Positions 45,870 through 56,491 of a DNA stretch of 64,000 nucleotides are shown piece by piece. Under the pieces are notes generated by a model. That model was not told the DNA's origin and searched no databases. It saw only the letters and a list, made by a program, of their open reading frames with translations. The position numbers and the translations under genes were made by a program. The stretch is from Trematomus loennbergii (Eukaryota; Chordata; Actinopteri; Perciformes; Nototheniidae), in NCBI GenBank assembly GCA_012861695.1, contig JAAOOA010000002.1:41219300-41283299 (forward strand). The letters run 5' to 3'. Position 1 is the first letter of the stretch. Each line of letters opens with the position of its first letter.

Positions 45870-46024
45870 TTAATGAAGTGGAGTAAATAGTAGAACATTG
45901 GCTTCCATAGAATGCAGTTGAGTAGAAGTTTAAAGTTGTAAAAATGAAAATACTCGGGTAGAGTACCTCAAATGTAAGTAGGTTACAGTAGTCTATTTGA
46001 GTGTACTTATACTTTTCACCACTG
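45870..46024. mobile_element. Family A remnant
   Basis: GTGGAGTAAATAGTAGAAC through GAGTGTACTTATACTTTTCA to CACCACTGTG carries diverged family A end sequence in one orientation. Only about 150 bp remains. Confidence 0.5.
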
Positions 46025-46611
46025 TGTACCCTCATAGCCCTGTTTGCTTCAGTCTACAATGTGAGTCTCTACCTGTGTTTACTAGTGAGGTAAATGGATC
46101 CAAACGGCTTGTTAAGAAAAGTTGTGATGCTTTTATGAGGATTTTCATGGGATCTGCATCTGATATTGGCAAAACTCTGAAAAACCTCCGTGTTTACAGG
46201 CAAATAGTTACAGGAAGCCTTATGAGGTTTCACTCTTATAGTTCAGTCTGAGCAGACATGACATAGTAAATACCGTGCATTAAAAAATAAACTGTGATGT
46301 TAATGGTCCTTTTTCTCAACTCTGCGATCTTAACGCGACTGTATCGAATATCATTTATTCGTTCGATTCAGAAAAAGTGAGAAAGAAAAAAATAACACTT
46401 ACCTACGCGTAGGTCAAATACACATCGAGTGTATTCTTTATGAAATATGAATTGATAATCCGCCAGTGATCTGACCTGAAAGCGGTTCAGATGTCCGGCA
46501 CTGTGCGGGCTGACTCACTGACTGAGACTCAGTACAGACAGGCTGCTCTGAGATCAGTGTACTGTAACTGCTCCATTCAGACCGCCTCAAGCAGGGAGAC
46601 CCGAGATAACA

Positions 46612-46622
46612 TCACACACGCA

Positions 46623-46654
<32 letters not shown>

Positions 46655-46660
46655 CACACA

Positions 46661-46710
<50 letters not shown>

Positions 46711-46744
46711 ACACACACACACACACACCACACACACACACCAC
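46612..46744. repeat. (CG/CA)n microsatellite
   Basis: Starts as CACG repeats and becomes CA with single-base interruptions (CACC, CAGA). The Cys-Val and His-Thr frames through it are artefacts. Confidence 0.97.
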
Positions 46745-48540
46745 ACTGGTGCGGAGTAACTAAGTTCATTCACTAATAAATAAACTAGTAACTGTAGGCT
46801 ACTTTACTTAAATTGTGAAAATAATTTAAAATAATAGCAAAGAAATATGTAGGATTACAAAATATCGTCAACCAGAAAAACTAATATTGTTATTTTAAAG
46901 GGTGAAATTATAAAGCCTAGTAGTATTATTTCATATCTAGATATAAATATATATTTATATATTTGTGGCGTTGCTACTTTCAAGTAAAATATCTTCTTCC
47001 ACTACACCAAACCATTCATTCAAAGTACCGTTTTGTTTAAAAATGTTTAATTGCACTGTGGCGCACAATACAACTGTCTTCATTAAAAGCATACAAGATA
47101 TTCACACTGTGATGGATTACCATGTTAAAGGTAGTTCGTTTGTGAATAGATTTCATTTTGTAGTGAAATGTATGGTGACCGACAGGTGCAAACAGGTTAC
47201 AAACGTCCCAAAACATTTACATTAGGAGAAACGTGCTGCAGTTACATCCAAATATAAAAGCACAACAGGGCAAAACACAAGCAAATTAAGAAAAAATGTT
47301 TGGCCGCTGTAATGCGTTTGAACCTGTTGGCCACCGTAGACATGCATCATTGCTACAGAGTTAATTAGCAGTGGTAGAATGTTTTATAATTTCATAATCT
47401 AAAGAAAACTCTCCAGGTTAAATATAAATATGACACATAAAAGTGCTACAAACTTGATGTAAAACAATAAAAACATTATTAGCAGCTGAAGAGAAGTGAA
47501 ATGCCATAAAACATATATTTAAAGGACCAATGTCAGTCTACGTGAATTTGAAATGTGATGGACCAGTAAATCACAAGAGTGCTGTATCAGTCAGGAAGTC
47601 CATGTGGCTGTCCCAGGATCCCCTGCAGCAGCGGGGTCAAACTCGGGCCCCGGGGTCTGCTCCTCAGCCCCACTGCAGGAACCTCTGCAAGAAACATGGA
47701 AGCAATATTGAGTACAAACAAAGATCCAAACACTTTGAAACACACGGAAAACAGATAGTTTAACTTTTCGCAGGAGCACAACAAGTGTGGATGTCAACAA
47801 AAGGTGGTGGTGGGGTGGAGCGAAACAAAAGGCCCATTTAGCAGGGGAGAGTGAAGCATGCTGGGTAATTAAAGGGAGGCATGATGAGGGGGCATTATGT
47901 GGTTACATTTCCTGGACAACACCACACATTGTCTGCAGGAGACAAAGCCATTGTTGTGTGAGGGTACAGGCCAGTAGGATGTGTGTGTGTGGGGGGGGGG
48001 GGACTCATATCTGCGTATCTTGAGAAACTCCATCTGACATTATTTAAAAAGGTTGTAAATAGACACATATTCTCACTGTTTAAATACAATCTCTCTGTAA
48101 AATGGTTTCCATTGTTACGTAGCCATTTCAGTAAAACAATAAAGTTTCCTGCTATAAAGGTGAATATGTTCTCTAATCAAGCCAGCACTTATAAATATGA
48201 AATATAGTCTTCAGTTTTAACCTTTTAACCAATATTTTATAATGTGGTGACAGAACACTCATTCTGATAGTGTATAAGCATTTTATTACATAGCTTAGTT
48301 GAATAATCGATTCTGATTGGTCAATTTGGACATTCTAGAGGTTAATTCTTGCTAACAGACTGCTGCTAAGGAGAACAGACCGTTTCTAAGGAGGATCAAG
48401 GGACTGTGTGCATTCATATCAATCCGCAGAAAGAAGTCCGGTAAATTGAACGTAAGTTGTGGACAACAAACATTGGTTTGCTCCTTCAGAAACACCTTAC
48501 TAAAAGTAAGTACCTGCAAACGCCATCGGACCTCCACAGC
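46745..48540. other. Intergenic DNA, no gene seen
   Basis: AT-rich sequence with several short open frames lacking domain features. A short block at 47630-47660 (GGGGTCAAACTCGGGCCCCG) resembles an internal part of the hAT-type element found at 52.65 kb. A run of twelve G lies at about 47990-48001. Confidence 0.4.
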
Positions 48541-49990
48541 TAATTCAGAATGCTGCAGCCCAACTGGTCTTTAATCTCCCCAAGTTCTCCTACACTACAA
48601 CTCTCCTTCGCTCCCTGCACTGGCTGCCAGAATCTGCTTCAAGACACTGGTACTGGCCTACCGAGCTGTGAAGGGACCAGCTCCTTCCTAAATCTAGGCC
48701 TTGGTTAAACCATACACTCCAGCACGTGCACTTCGCTCAGCGCAGTGTTGTAGTCAAGTCACCAATTCACGAGTCCAAGTCACTCTCGAGTCCCCACTTT
48801 TCGAGTCCAAGTCCGAGTCACCTAGGGAGAGTCGGAGTCGAGTCCGAGTCCAAGTCTGAGTCACCCAAGGAGTGTCCGCGTCAAGTCCGAGTCATCATTA
48901 CCTGTGTTCGAGTCCAAGTCAAGTCCGAGTCACAAGTCTTCATGTATTAATCTTAGTGGGTATATTTGTTGAAATGTAGCTGCTCCTCTACATTGCTTTT
49001 ATCCTGTCATGTTATACTAATTTGATGTGATTATATTTGTATGCCAATATTTTCTTATGTTAAAGTTTTCGTTTTGCACTTTTATTTTGATAGTAATAAG
49101 ATCGGGACTTATTTTGAAGGAACTTTCACCGGAAGTCAATGGACAACGGAGCAGTGTAAACACCAACACACATGTATAATGACGGATAGATGACGAATAA
49201 ATTAACATAATACTGATCCTGAGAGTAATGTGTTATGGAGCCTTCTCTTCAATTTTTTCCACATAAAGAGCATTTTGCGCTGCTCTTTCCCAATGTGGAA
49301 GCAGAATGTGTGAAAGCATACAGCAGGATGCGGGGTGTGTCTCTGGACATCTCTAGACTGGAATAGCGGGGCCCAGTACGTGAACTCCTCGCAGGTGCAC
49401 ACGCCAGGACAGAGTACATCTGACTCGAGACAAAACTTGCTCGAGTCCAAGTCGGAGCGTCAATGTACAAGTCGAGTCCGTGTCATCGTGGGCTAAAAAT
49501 TCACGAGTCCGAGTCAGAGTCATCGTGCGCGAGAATTCACGAGTCCGAGTCGAGTCCGCGTCGAGTCCGCGTCAATCAATGCGCGAGTCCGAGTCGAGTC
49601 ACGAGTCCCGAAAATCGGCACTCGAGTCCGAGTCCAGGACTCGAGTACTCCATCTCTGGCTCAGCGTCAGCCAATCGGCTTGCTACTCTATCACTGTGAG
49701 TGGGACTGAGGAACCCCTCTAAAACAAATCTGTTTGCTATCCTTGCTCCTAAATGGTGGAATGAGCTCAGAAACTCTGCATACCTTCCGGCACAAACTGA
49801 AAACGTTTCAATTTTACCAAAAAGTTAGCTTAGGCCTTATAACTAATTCACTAGCACCTACACTGGTAGGACTAGCTTGAAGTGAATATATCTGCTGTTT
49901 GCTTGTTAAATCGGAGTTTGAATCTCTATGGTTTTTGCACTTATTTGAAGTCGCTTTGGATAAAAGCGTCAGCCAATGAAATAATTTATA
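48540..49990 (+). mobile_element. LINE 3' end, split by a hAT-like element
   Basis: Before the insert: QNAAAQLVFNLPKFSYTTTL and LLRSLHWLP, then YRAVKGPAPS and YTPARALRSA. After it: SANRLATLSL, LAPKWWNELRNSAY and a 3' tail AAGTCGCTTTGGATAAAAGC. This is the C-terminal end of an L2/Rex-type LINE reverse transcriptase frame, with indels. The coding order is continuous across the inserted element at 48743-49658. Confidence 0.82.
48743..49658. mobile_element. hAT-like element rich in GAGTCCGAGTC repeats (916 bp)
   Basis: Flanked by the perfect 8-bp duplication GCTCAGCG (48735-48742 and 49659-49666). Ends CAGTGTTGTAGTCAAGTC and, inverted, CAGAGATGGAGTACTCGAGTC agree at most positions. Both sub-terminal zones are runs of GAGTCCGAGTC/GAGTCCAAGTC short tandem units, with about 480 bp of AT-rich sequence between. 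There is no transposase frame. The 8-bp duplication supports the hAT superfamily. Confidence 0.85.
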
Positions 49991-50093
49991 TTTGTAGATA
50001 GCTTGTTTTATTGATGCAAAACTAAACTTTGCGCCGCCTGAAAACCATGTCGGTGTTCTTTCTTCATTAATGACCACCTCACTGCTCACTATC

Positions 50094-50210
50094 CCTTACG
50101 GCCCGTCCACAAAGCGGCGTGCGTTGAAGCTTCAACGCTTCTGCCCATTCACTTTGAATGGGGTGACGTCACGCTTCGCCGAACTGCATTGTGGGAGCGA
50201 AGCGTAGATT
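50094..50210. repeat. Truncated DNA-transposon-like terminus
   Basis: GGCCCGTCCACAAAGCGGCG, GTTGAAGCTTCAACGC and CATTCACTTTGAATG are short self-complementary blocks typical of the end of a fish DNA transposon. The sequence stops abruptly where the inverted repeat at 50211 begins, as if interrupted there. Confidence 0.45.
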
Positions 50211-50629
50211 CATACCCAGGGGGCAATACCCAATTTTTTGGGAAATCAGACATGGAATGTTGTAAAAGGTTGTCCACCAGAAATGATATCTAGGACCTTC
50301 AAGGATCACAACCTGGGTGGACAACCCGGTCAACTAGCTACTGGAAAGCTACAGTGAGGGTCCAAACAATGCAACCCGTATATGAAAAAAAGTCAACAAT
50401 TCTGGCTGGATCAGATGCCATCATTCTCTTTCTGATTGAATATCTCTGTGACAGTTCATAGTAAAGACAAACTGAGCAAACCTATTGAAAGAGCAGAAAA
50501 TAAGCTTTCAGGTGATGCCTTGGTTAATCCTGTTCTCAATAATGAGAACTAGATGAAACTGTGCCTTGTTTGTCTCTCCAAAGCTAAATCCATTTCAAGC
50601 AATGCACTTGTGGTCCTCTGGATTGTTTG
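50211..50629. repeat. Left arm of ~410-bp inverted repeat
   Basis: Matches 62864-63273 in inverse orientation over its whole length, with scattered substitutions and small indels. The outer end is CATACCCAGGGGGCAA in both. Shared blocks include CATGGAATGTTGTAAAAGG, ACAACCTGGGTGGACAACCC, TTCTGGCTGGATCAGATGCC and CAAGCAATGCACTTGTG. It may be the terminal repeat of the ~13-kb block to its right. Confidence 0.85.
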
Positions 50630-51657
50630 CTGTGTTCAAAATGGGTAATAATTATAATAATAATAATAATAATACATTTGATTTATATAGCGCTTTTCCT
50701 GGTGCTCAAAGCACTTAACAAGCAAGTAAAGAAGACAAATAACAACAAAAGTAAAAGTGCTAAACTAGGTGGAATAAGGTTTACTGCCGATGCTAATTTG
50801 AATTTATTCAATGTTTACAGATTTTCCAGCAAGTGAGATGATTTTAAGCTATCTAGCTAGCTAGCTAGCTAGCCAGCACTGTTACTGTAAGATACAATTA
50901 TTTCATAATTTGTAAATCAGTTTTACAGTGTTAACATTTAACAACCTATTAATGATGCATACCCACTTAACGGGAAGAAACTCAGCTAACAGACGATAAG
51001 ACAAATGTTTACATAAACGGAACACAATTCCAACACCCAGCGTCTAAATCGTCTAAAACGAAAACATGCTAACGCTACATTAGCTGCGATTTTTTTAGTT
51101 CATGCTATCTGCACAAACGACATGTCATATGAAAGCTGAGATTCCACATATTCCATTGGTATAAATCTCATCACTGTACGACCACAAAAAAACTCACTGA
51201 GCTAGCAGCCAGGAAAGAGCAACAAACAACTTCACTTTACGGAGCCATAACTATATATGTCTTACCTTTGATGTTTCAAAAGTTGTGTTCAAGGGCATAA
51301 CAACACTGCTAAAGGTTAATCCAATGTCTCTGTGTCACTTTGAAATGAGGTGTATCATTGCTTTGATAACAAGATTATTCATATACCCCTTTTTGTTGTG
51401 AAAAATACTCATTCATTCTGGGCATGACCTTTTCGAGCCTGAGGCCTGAAAAATAGGCCCTGTGTTTAAGAGGTTAAGTAGCAAGAGGAAAGGATATAGT
51501 GAGTACATTAAGACAGACTGTACTGCATATGCTTAAAATATTGTAATTTCTATAAACTTTCTATTGTAATCAGTCAATTGTATCCACCACTTAATTATTA
51601 CAGTGGTATTGGCCTGTCAAAATAGTAATCTGTTTGTATGTTCCTGCCTGTAGCAAG
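50630..51657. other. Region between left inverted repeat and first coding segment
   Basis: Contains a TAA microsatellite (50646-50674) followed by ATTTATATAGCGCTTTTCC, a common fish retroelement motif, and a CTAG/GCTA tetranucleotide run (50849-50873). The remainder has no recognisable frame and could be 5' flank or an intron of the broken gene. The last bases, TTCCTGCCTGTAG, form a plausible splice acceptor. Confidence 0.4.
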
Positions 51658-51956
51658 ATGACAAGCCAGCCGAAGAAACGTGTGGCAGACATTGCTATGG
51701 CGCTGAAGCATGAACCATGTAAGAAGAGCTGTGAAGACAAAACCTCTGACTACAAAAAGTGTCTTATATATATATATGTCAAGAACACTCTACGATAGAC
51801 CTGTACTGTATTAATCCATCAACAATTTCAAAGTTTATAAAAGCCATGAATGCTAGACAAGACGAGGTCTTTCATAGACTGCACCATGCGTCTGCAGAAG
51901 AAAAATGGTTTGAAGACAGAACACCAAAGTGGCACCGGAAATGTCGAAATTGGTAC
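51658..51956 (+). pseudogene. Broken gene, N-terminal segment
   Basis: Starts ATG at 51658 after an acceptor-like TTCCTGCCTGTAG. It reads MTSQPKKRVADIAMALKHEP then Cys-rich sequence. Eight extra bases of TA repeat (within 51768-51778) shift the frame in the middle of a C-x2-C motif. In the next frame it resumes CQEHSTIDLYCINPSTISKF and ends RNWYL at the TTAA insertion. Confidence 0.7.
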
Positions 51957-51960
51957 TTAA

Positions 51961-52446
51961 AGTGGACCTATCATGCTATATTTGAATAATATAGTGTAGG
52001 ACCATACCTATATAAGGCATATTTATACTTTTTTTTTTCAAAATACCAAACAGATCATGCATTTTAGCCATGCCTCATTTTGCTCAATTTGATTTTTTTG
52101 CTCTGTTTTTGCAAGGGCAGATTATGTGAGAACAGCACCATCTACAGGCCTGGCATATGTACTACAGCGTCTCCAGCGCTTTCGAACGGCAATGGCCGTG
52201 GTTGTCTCCTCCTGATTGGTGGAGTTGGCCCAATAGCCGTAGCGCCACTGTCCTGACGTCAGGACAGTGTTCAAATCTGGATCAGTTTTTATCAGATCCG
52301 TTGCAGCCCCTTTTTTAGAGATTTGGGTATGGAGGAAAATAGAGAGGGTTGTGTTTTCTGACACTTGGTGAGTTCCCTGGAACACCGGAGACACATATTC
52401 ATGTATAAAAGACGTACAAAAGTGCATTTTGCATGATAGGTCCCCT
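51961..52446. mobile_element. TTAA-flanked miniature transposon, family C, copy 2, in the broken gene
   Basis: Perfect TTAA at 51957-51960 and 52447-52450; inverted ends AGTGGACCTATCATGC and AGGGGACCTATCATGC. Taking out the element and one TTAA leaves codons for NWYL-NKKSYQYVEKKR in a single frame, so it inserted into coding sequence. It is the uninterrupted version of the 10.5-kb copy. Confidence 0.9.
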
Positions 52447-52450
52447 TTAA

Positions 52451-52651
52451 ATAAGAAGAGCTACCAATATGTTGAGAAGAAACGTCTTGCTGATGTGAGT
52501 GCAAGAGCAGAACATTTGGCTGGTCCAGGATGTAGCTCCTCACAACATACAGTCAGGTTCACCAGGCGAAACACTAAAACATTTGAAGCCAAAAAGAGAT
52601 GTGTCATCTGCAATAAGCAATGGCTGCGGGGAAAGGAACCAACCTCTAAGG
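52451..52651 (+). pseudogene. Broken gene, second segment (first half of zinc cluster)
   Basis: Open frame NKKSYQYVEKKRLADVSARA through HTVRFTRRNTKTFEAKKR to CVICNKQWLRGKEPTSK, then interrupted by a hAT-like element. The C-x2-C pair would combine with His/Cys encoded after the LINE at 56.5 kb. Confidence 0.7.
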
Positions 52652-54063
52652 CAGGGGTGTCAAACTCAAGGCCCGGGGGCCAAATCCGGCCCGTGACTTG
52701 ATTTTCTGTGGCCCCACAAGAGGTTGCAAAGAATATTATATGTTTATTATACGGTTACATGATGATTTACAGAAGCACGTTGCCCATAAACTACATGTCC
52801 CACAATGCATCTCAAATTAGACTTGTTTCTCCGAATTTGACTTTTTTTCTTCTAAATATGCCTTTTTTCTTAGAATGTGCCCTTTTCTCCGAATTTGATC
52901 AGTGTTTCCCACATAATTTGATTCTATTTGATCCGCATGTCACTTCTTTTTTTTAAATGTCACTTCCTTTTTTTAAATGTCACCTCATTTTTTTTAAATG
53001 TCACTTCCTTTTTTTTAAATGTCGCTTTTCTTTTTCTTTTTAAATCATTTTGTGACATTCTCACTGAAGAGACTTGCAATTATTTGCCCCAGATTCTGCT
53101 TTCAGACGTAGTTAATTATGAAGTTATTACCCTATCTGATAATAATCCAATGCAGAGGCAATAATGTAATATAATACATTATTATATATTTATATCAGGG
53201 TTTCCGCTAGGATTTTTTCTCGCCGGTCAAATGTCCGGACAGAATCTATTTTACCGGACAAATTTGAAACTTACGGTCATGTTTCAATAATAATAATAAG
53301 AATTGTGTAGCAGAGTTTCCGTTAGTAGGTAATTACCGGACTATGACTGGATATGCTGATGTTTAAAACTCAGTTAATGGGGCTCATTTTTATATTCCTT
53401 CAGTTTATAATCGTAATAGATCGAAAAATTCATATTCATTTTTCAATAAATGATTCCACAAACAACAAACAACAGAATTATTACATTCAAACAAACTACT
53501 TGTAGTAGATGAAGTACATTATTCAAAAGTTTACATTAACTTTGAATAATAACACGGGAGAAACGGATCCTCTCTTTTCCCCTCTCCCTCCCTCTCTCGT
53601 CTACTGACAGCCCGTCAGTTTCTCATGCAGCTCGCTAAACAGTGGGAGGGGCTTCAGGTGATCATGCAGAGCTGCGTGTCTCCGTCAGACTCAGCAGCTG
53701 ATCTGATCTCTCTCTCGCGTCCGGTTATACTTCACTCGCGTTTATGTCCATATCGATCAGATCCAGCTCTCCTGATCGGCCTTTATAGAGACACCGATCA
53801 AACTATTAAGAGTGAATATCGGCCGATAATGACCGTCGGCCGATCGATCGGAGCATCCCTAATTATTACCGGACATTTTGACCGGCAGGTTTTGAATTTA
53901 CCGGTTTTTAATAAATGTTACCAGCTAAAAACCGGTAATTACCGGCTAACGGAAACCCTGATTTAGATATGTATTTTTATATAGTCTTAAAGTTACAACC
54001 GGCCCTTTGAGTGCAGCCATAATGCTGATGTGGCCCGCGATTAAATTGAGTTTGACACCCCTG
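52652..54063. mobile_element. hAT-like element in the broken gene (1.4 kb, host of another element)
   Basis: 8-bp duplication CTCTAAGG at 52644-52651 and 54064-54071. Inverted ends CAGGGGTGTCAAACTCAAGG and GAGTTTGACACCCCTG. Removing it with one duplication restores TCT-AAG-GTC-TCC in frame. Tandem TCACTTCTTTTTTTAAATG units occur at 52938-53025. It contains a second hAT-like element at 53196-53960 and no transposase frame. Confidence 0.9.
53196..53960. mobile_element. hAT-like element nested in the hAT-like element
   Basis: Inverted ends CAGGGTTTCCGCTAGG and CTAACGGAAACCCTG; flanking 8-mers ATTTATAT and ATTTAGAT differ at one base. Sub-terminal ACCGG/CCGGT words are plentiful on both sides. 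The 113-codon frame inside has no recognisable domain. Confidence 0.85.
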
Positions 54064-54071
54064 CTCTAAGG

Positions 54072-54149
54072 TCTCCACAAAAAACAGTCAAAAGACCATT
54101 GAGTTGAAAGCAAATAAGCTGGGCAGAAATGACATATTGCTGACTATAG
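54072..54149 (+). pseudogene. Broken gene, third segment
   Basis: About 25 codons: VSTKNSQKTIELKANKLGRN then DILLTI, continuing the frame from before the hAT-like insertion and ending at the LINE junction. The frame resumes at 56492 with GHDMVANDIAYHKPC. Confidence 0.65.
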
Positions 54150-56491
54150 TGTATGACCTGGGGGTGTCTGACCACAAGACCATCTCTATGGAGCTGTTTT
54201 TCCAGTCCCCACTCAGCAGCCCAAACGCCAAATCCGCTTCAGGAACCTGAGGAACATCAACCCGGACACCATGACCCTGGACCTCCAGCATCTTTCTTCC
54301 GCCAACTTCTCATCAGTAAATGAGTCAGGCATATTACAACCAGTCCCTTAACAGTCTCCTTGATCTGCACGCCCCCCTCAAAACCAGGATGGTCACCTTC
54401 TCGCGCTCAGCCCCTTGGTACACCGGCGAGCTGCGGAGAATGAAGACAGCTGGGCGTGTCCTTGAGCGGCGGCTCAAGGCCTCAGGACTCACTGTTCACC
54501 GGTTAGCCTATCGTGAACACCAGAAGGCCTACGCACAGTCCCTCAGAGATGCACGGTCCCAGTACTACTCCTCCATCATCAACAACAGTACTGGAAACTC
54601 CAAGCAACTCTTCTCCACCATAACCACCTCCTCAAACCCCAAAGTCCTTACACTCCGACTCCACTGAGAAGCAGTGTAGCAACTTCGCTGCCTTCTTCAT
54701 AAACAAAGTTGACACCATCCGCTCCATCCTCTCTAGCCCCTCTGCACCTCCAGTTCCAACTGCTGACCCACAGCCTGGGACAACCCAGCCTCTTCGCTGT
54801 TTCACGGACATCCTCAGCGAGAGGTTGAGGGCATCGTTAGGAGGATGAAGCCCTCCACCTGTGTCCTGGACCCCCTTCCGTCAGCTTGTGAAATCGTACA
54901 TCTGTACCATGAGCCCCATGATACTAAGATCGTAAACCTCTCTCTCCAGGCTGGCCATACTCTGCCCTAAAAACCGCTGTCATCAAACTCGTCTCAAAAA
55001 ACCCTCCCTTGACCCGGGAGTCCTGGCCAACTACAGACCCATTTCCAACCTTCCTTTTCTATCAAAGGTGCTGGAAAAACTAGTTGCTGCTCAGCTCCAG
55101 GACCACCTAAACTCCAACAACCTATTTGAGAAGTTCCAGTCTGGTTTCCGCTCAGGCCACAGCACAGAAACTGCCCTGGTCAGGGTCACCAACGACCTGC
55201 TGATGACGGCTGATGCTGGCTCTCCCTCTCTTCTCATCCTCCTCGATCTCACTGCAGCTTTCGACACCGTCGATCACGGCATCCTCCTCCATCGTCTGCA
55301 CTCCACCATCGGACTCTCTGACTCTCCCCTTGACTGGTTCAGATCAGAATCAGGTGACCACGACGTCACCTGTGGTGTCCCTCAAGGATCAGTTCTCGGA
55401 CCACCCTTTTCACACTCTACATGCTCCCCCTTGGCTCTATCATCAGCCGACATGGAGTATCATTCCATTGTTACGCTGATGACACCCAACTGTACCTCAG
55501 GATCAACCCTACCTCCTCTGCAGCCCTGCCTTCACCCACACTCACTGACTGCCTGGAGGAGATACAGGCGTGGATGAAGCAAAACTTCCTGAAACTCAAC
55601 AGCTCCAAGACCGAAGCCATTATAGTTGGCACCCCACACCAGGTTCGGTCATCCACCATCACCACCATCACCTTCTCCGGCCAGGACATTACCCTCTCCT
55701 CAATAGTCACCAACCTGGGTGTGAAAATGGACGCCCATCTGACCTTTGAGGCTCACATTAAACAGCTGTGCAAGAACTCCTTTTATCACCTCAGGAACAT
55801 CGCCAAACTCCGCCCCACACTCACTCTGTCTGACGCCGAAAAGCTAGTCCACGCCTTTGTCTCCTCCAGGCTGGACTACTGCAATGCACTCCTCATCGGG
55901 ATCCCTAACAAAAGCATCCAGAAGCTCTAATACATTCAGAACATCGCTGCTAGGATCCTGATGAGGGTGCGCAAATATGATCACATCACCCCCATCCTTA
56001 AATCACTACACTGGCTCCCCGTGGAACTGAGGATCGAATTCAAGGTCTCCGTCCTCACCCACCAGTGTATCCATGGAACTGCCCCTCCCTACCTCAAGGA
56101 ACTCCTCACCCCCCATACATATATCCAGCAACTCCAACTTCCTCAAACCCCCAGGACTAAGCTCCGTACTATGGGAGACCAGGGCTTCTGCTCGGCTGCC
56201 CCCAGTCTGTGGAATGCTTTCCCCGACCACATGAGAGCACCACAGACCGTGGAGGCTTTTAAAAAAGGCCTCAAAACCCATCTTTTCAATAGAGCCTTTC
56301 CCTAGACCTTTTATTTATTACCACCCTTTTATTTATTTTGTATTGTTTGTTTTTTATTGCTTTTTATTAATTCTACCGTGTTGTGTAATGTTTTTATACT
56401 GTTCATGCTCACTGCTTGTAGCACTTCGGGATTTGAAGTCAAATATGAAGTGCTTTATAAATGAAACCCATTATTATTATTATTATTATTA
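54150..56491 (+). mobile_element. L2-type LINE, 5'-truncated, in the broken gene
   Basis: Begins inside the end of the endonuclease domain (LGVSDHKTISMEL). It continues with LLDLHAPLKTRMVTFSRSAP, WYTGELRRMKTAGRVLERRL and the reverse transcriptase: FEKFQSGFRSGHSTETALVR, LLDLTAAFDTVDHGILLHRL, GVPQGSVLGP, CYADDTQLYL and LNSSKTEAIIVG. It ends IHGTAPPYLKEL and MRAPQTVEAFKKGLKTHLFN, then an ATT microsatellite tail (56471-56490), as in fish L2 elements. The frame is broken near 54660-55070, 55355, 55440 and 55930. No target duplication was resolved beyond one or two bases. Confidence 0.92.

Noticed and set aside
46491..46769. 90-codon frame ending in His-Thr repeats
   Set aside because: Mostly CA microsatellite. 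The non-repeat N-terminus has no recognisable motif.
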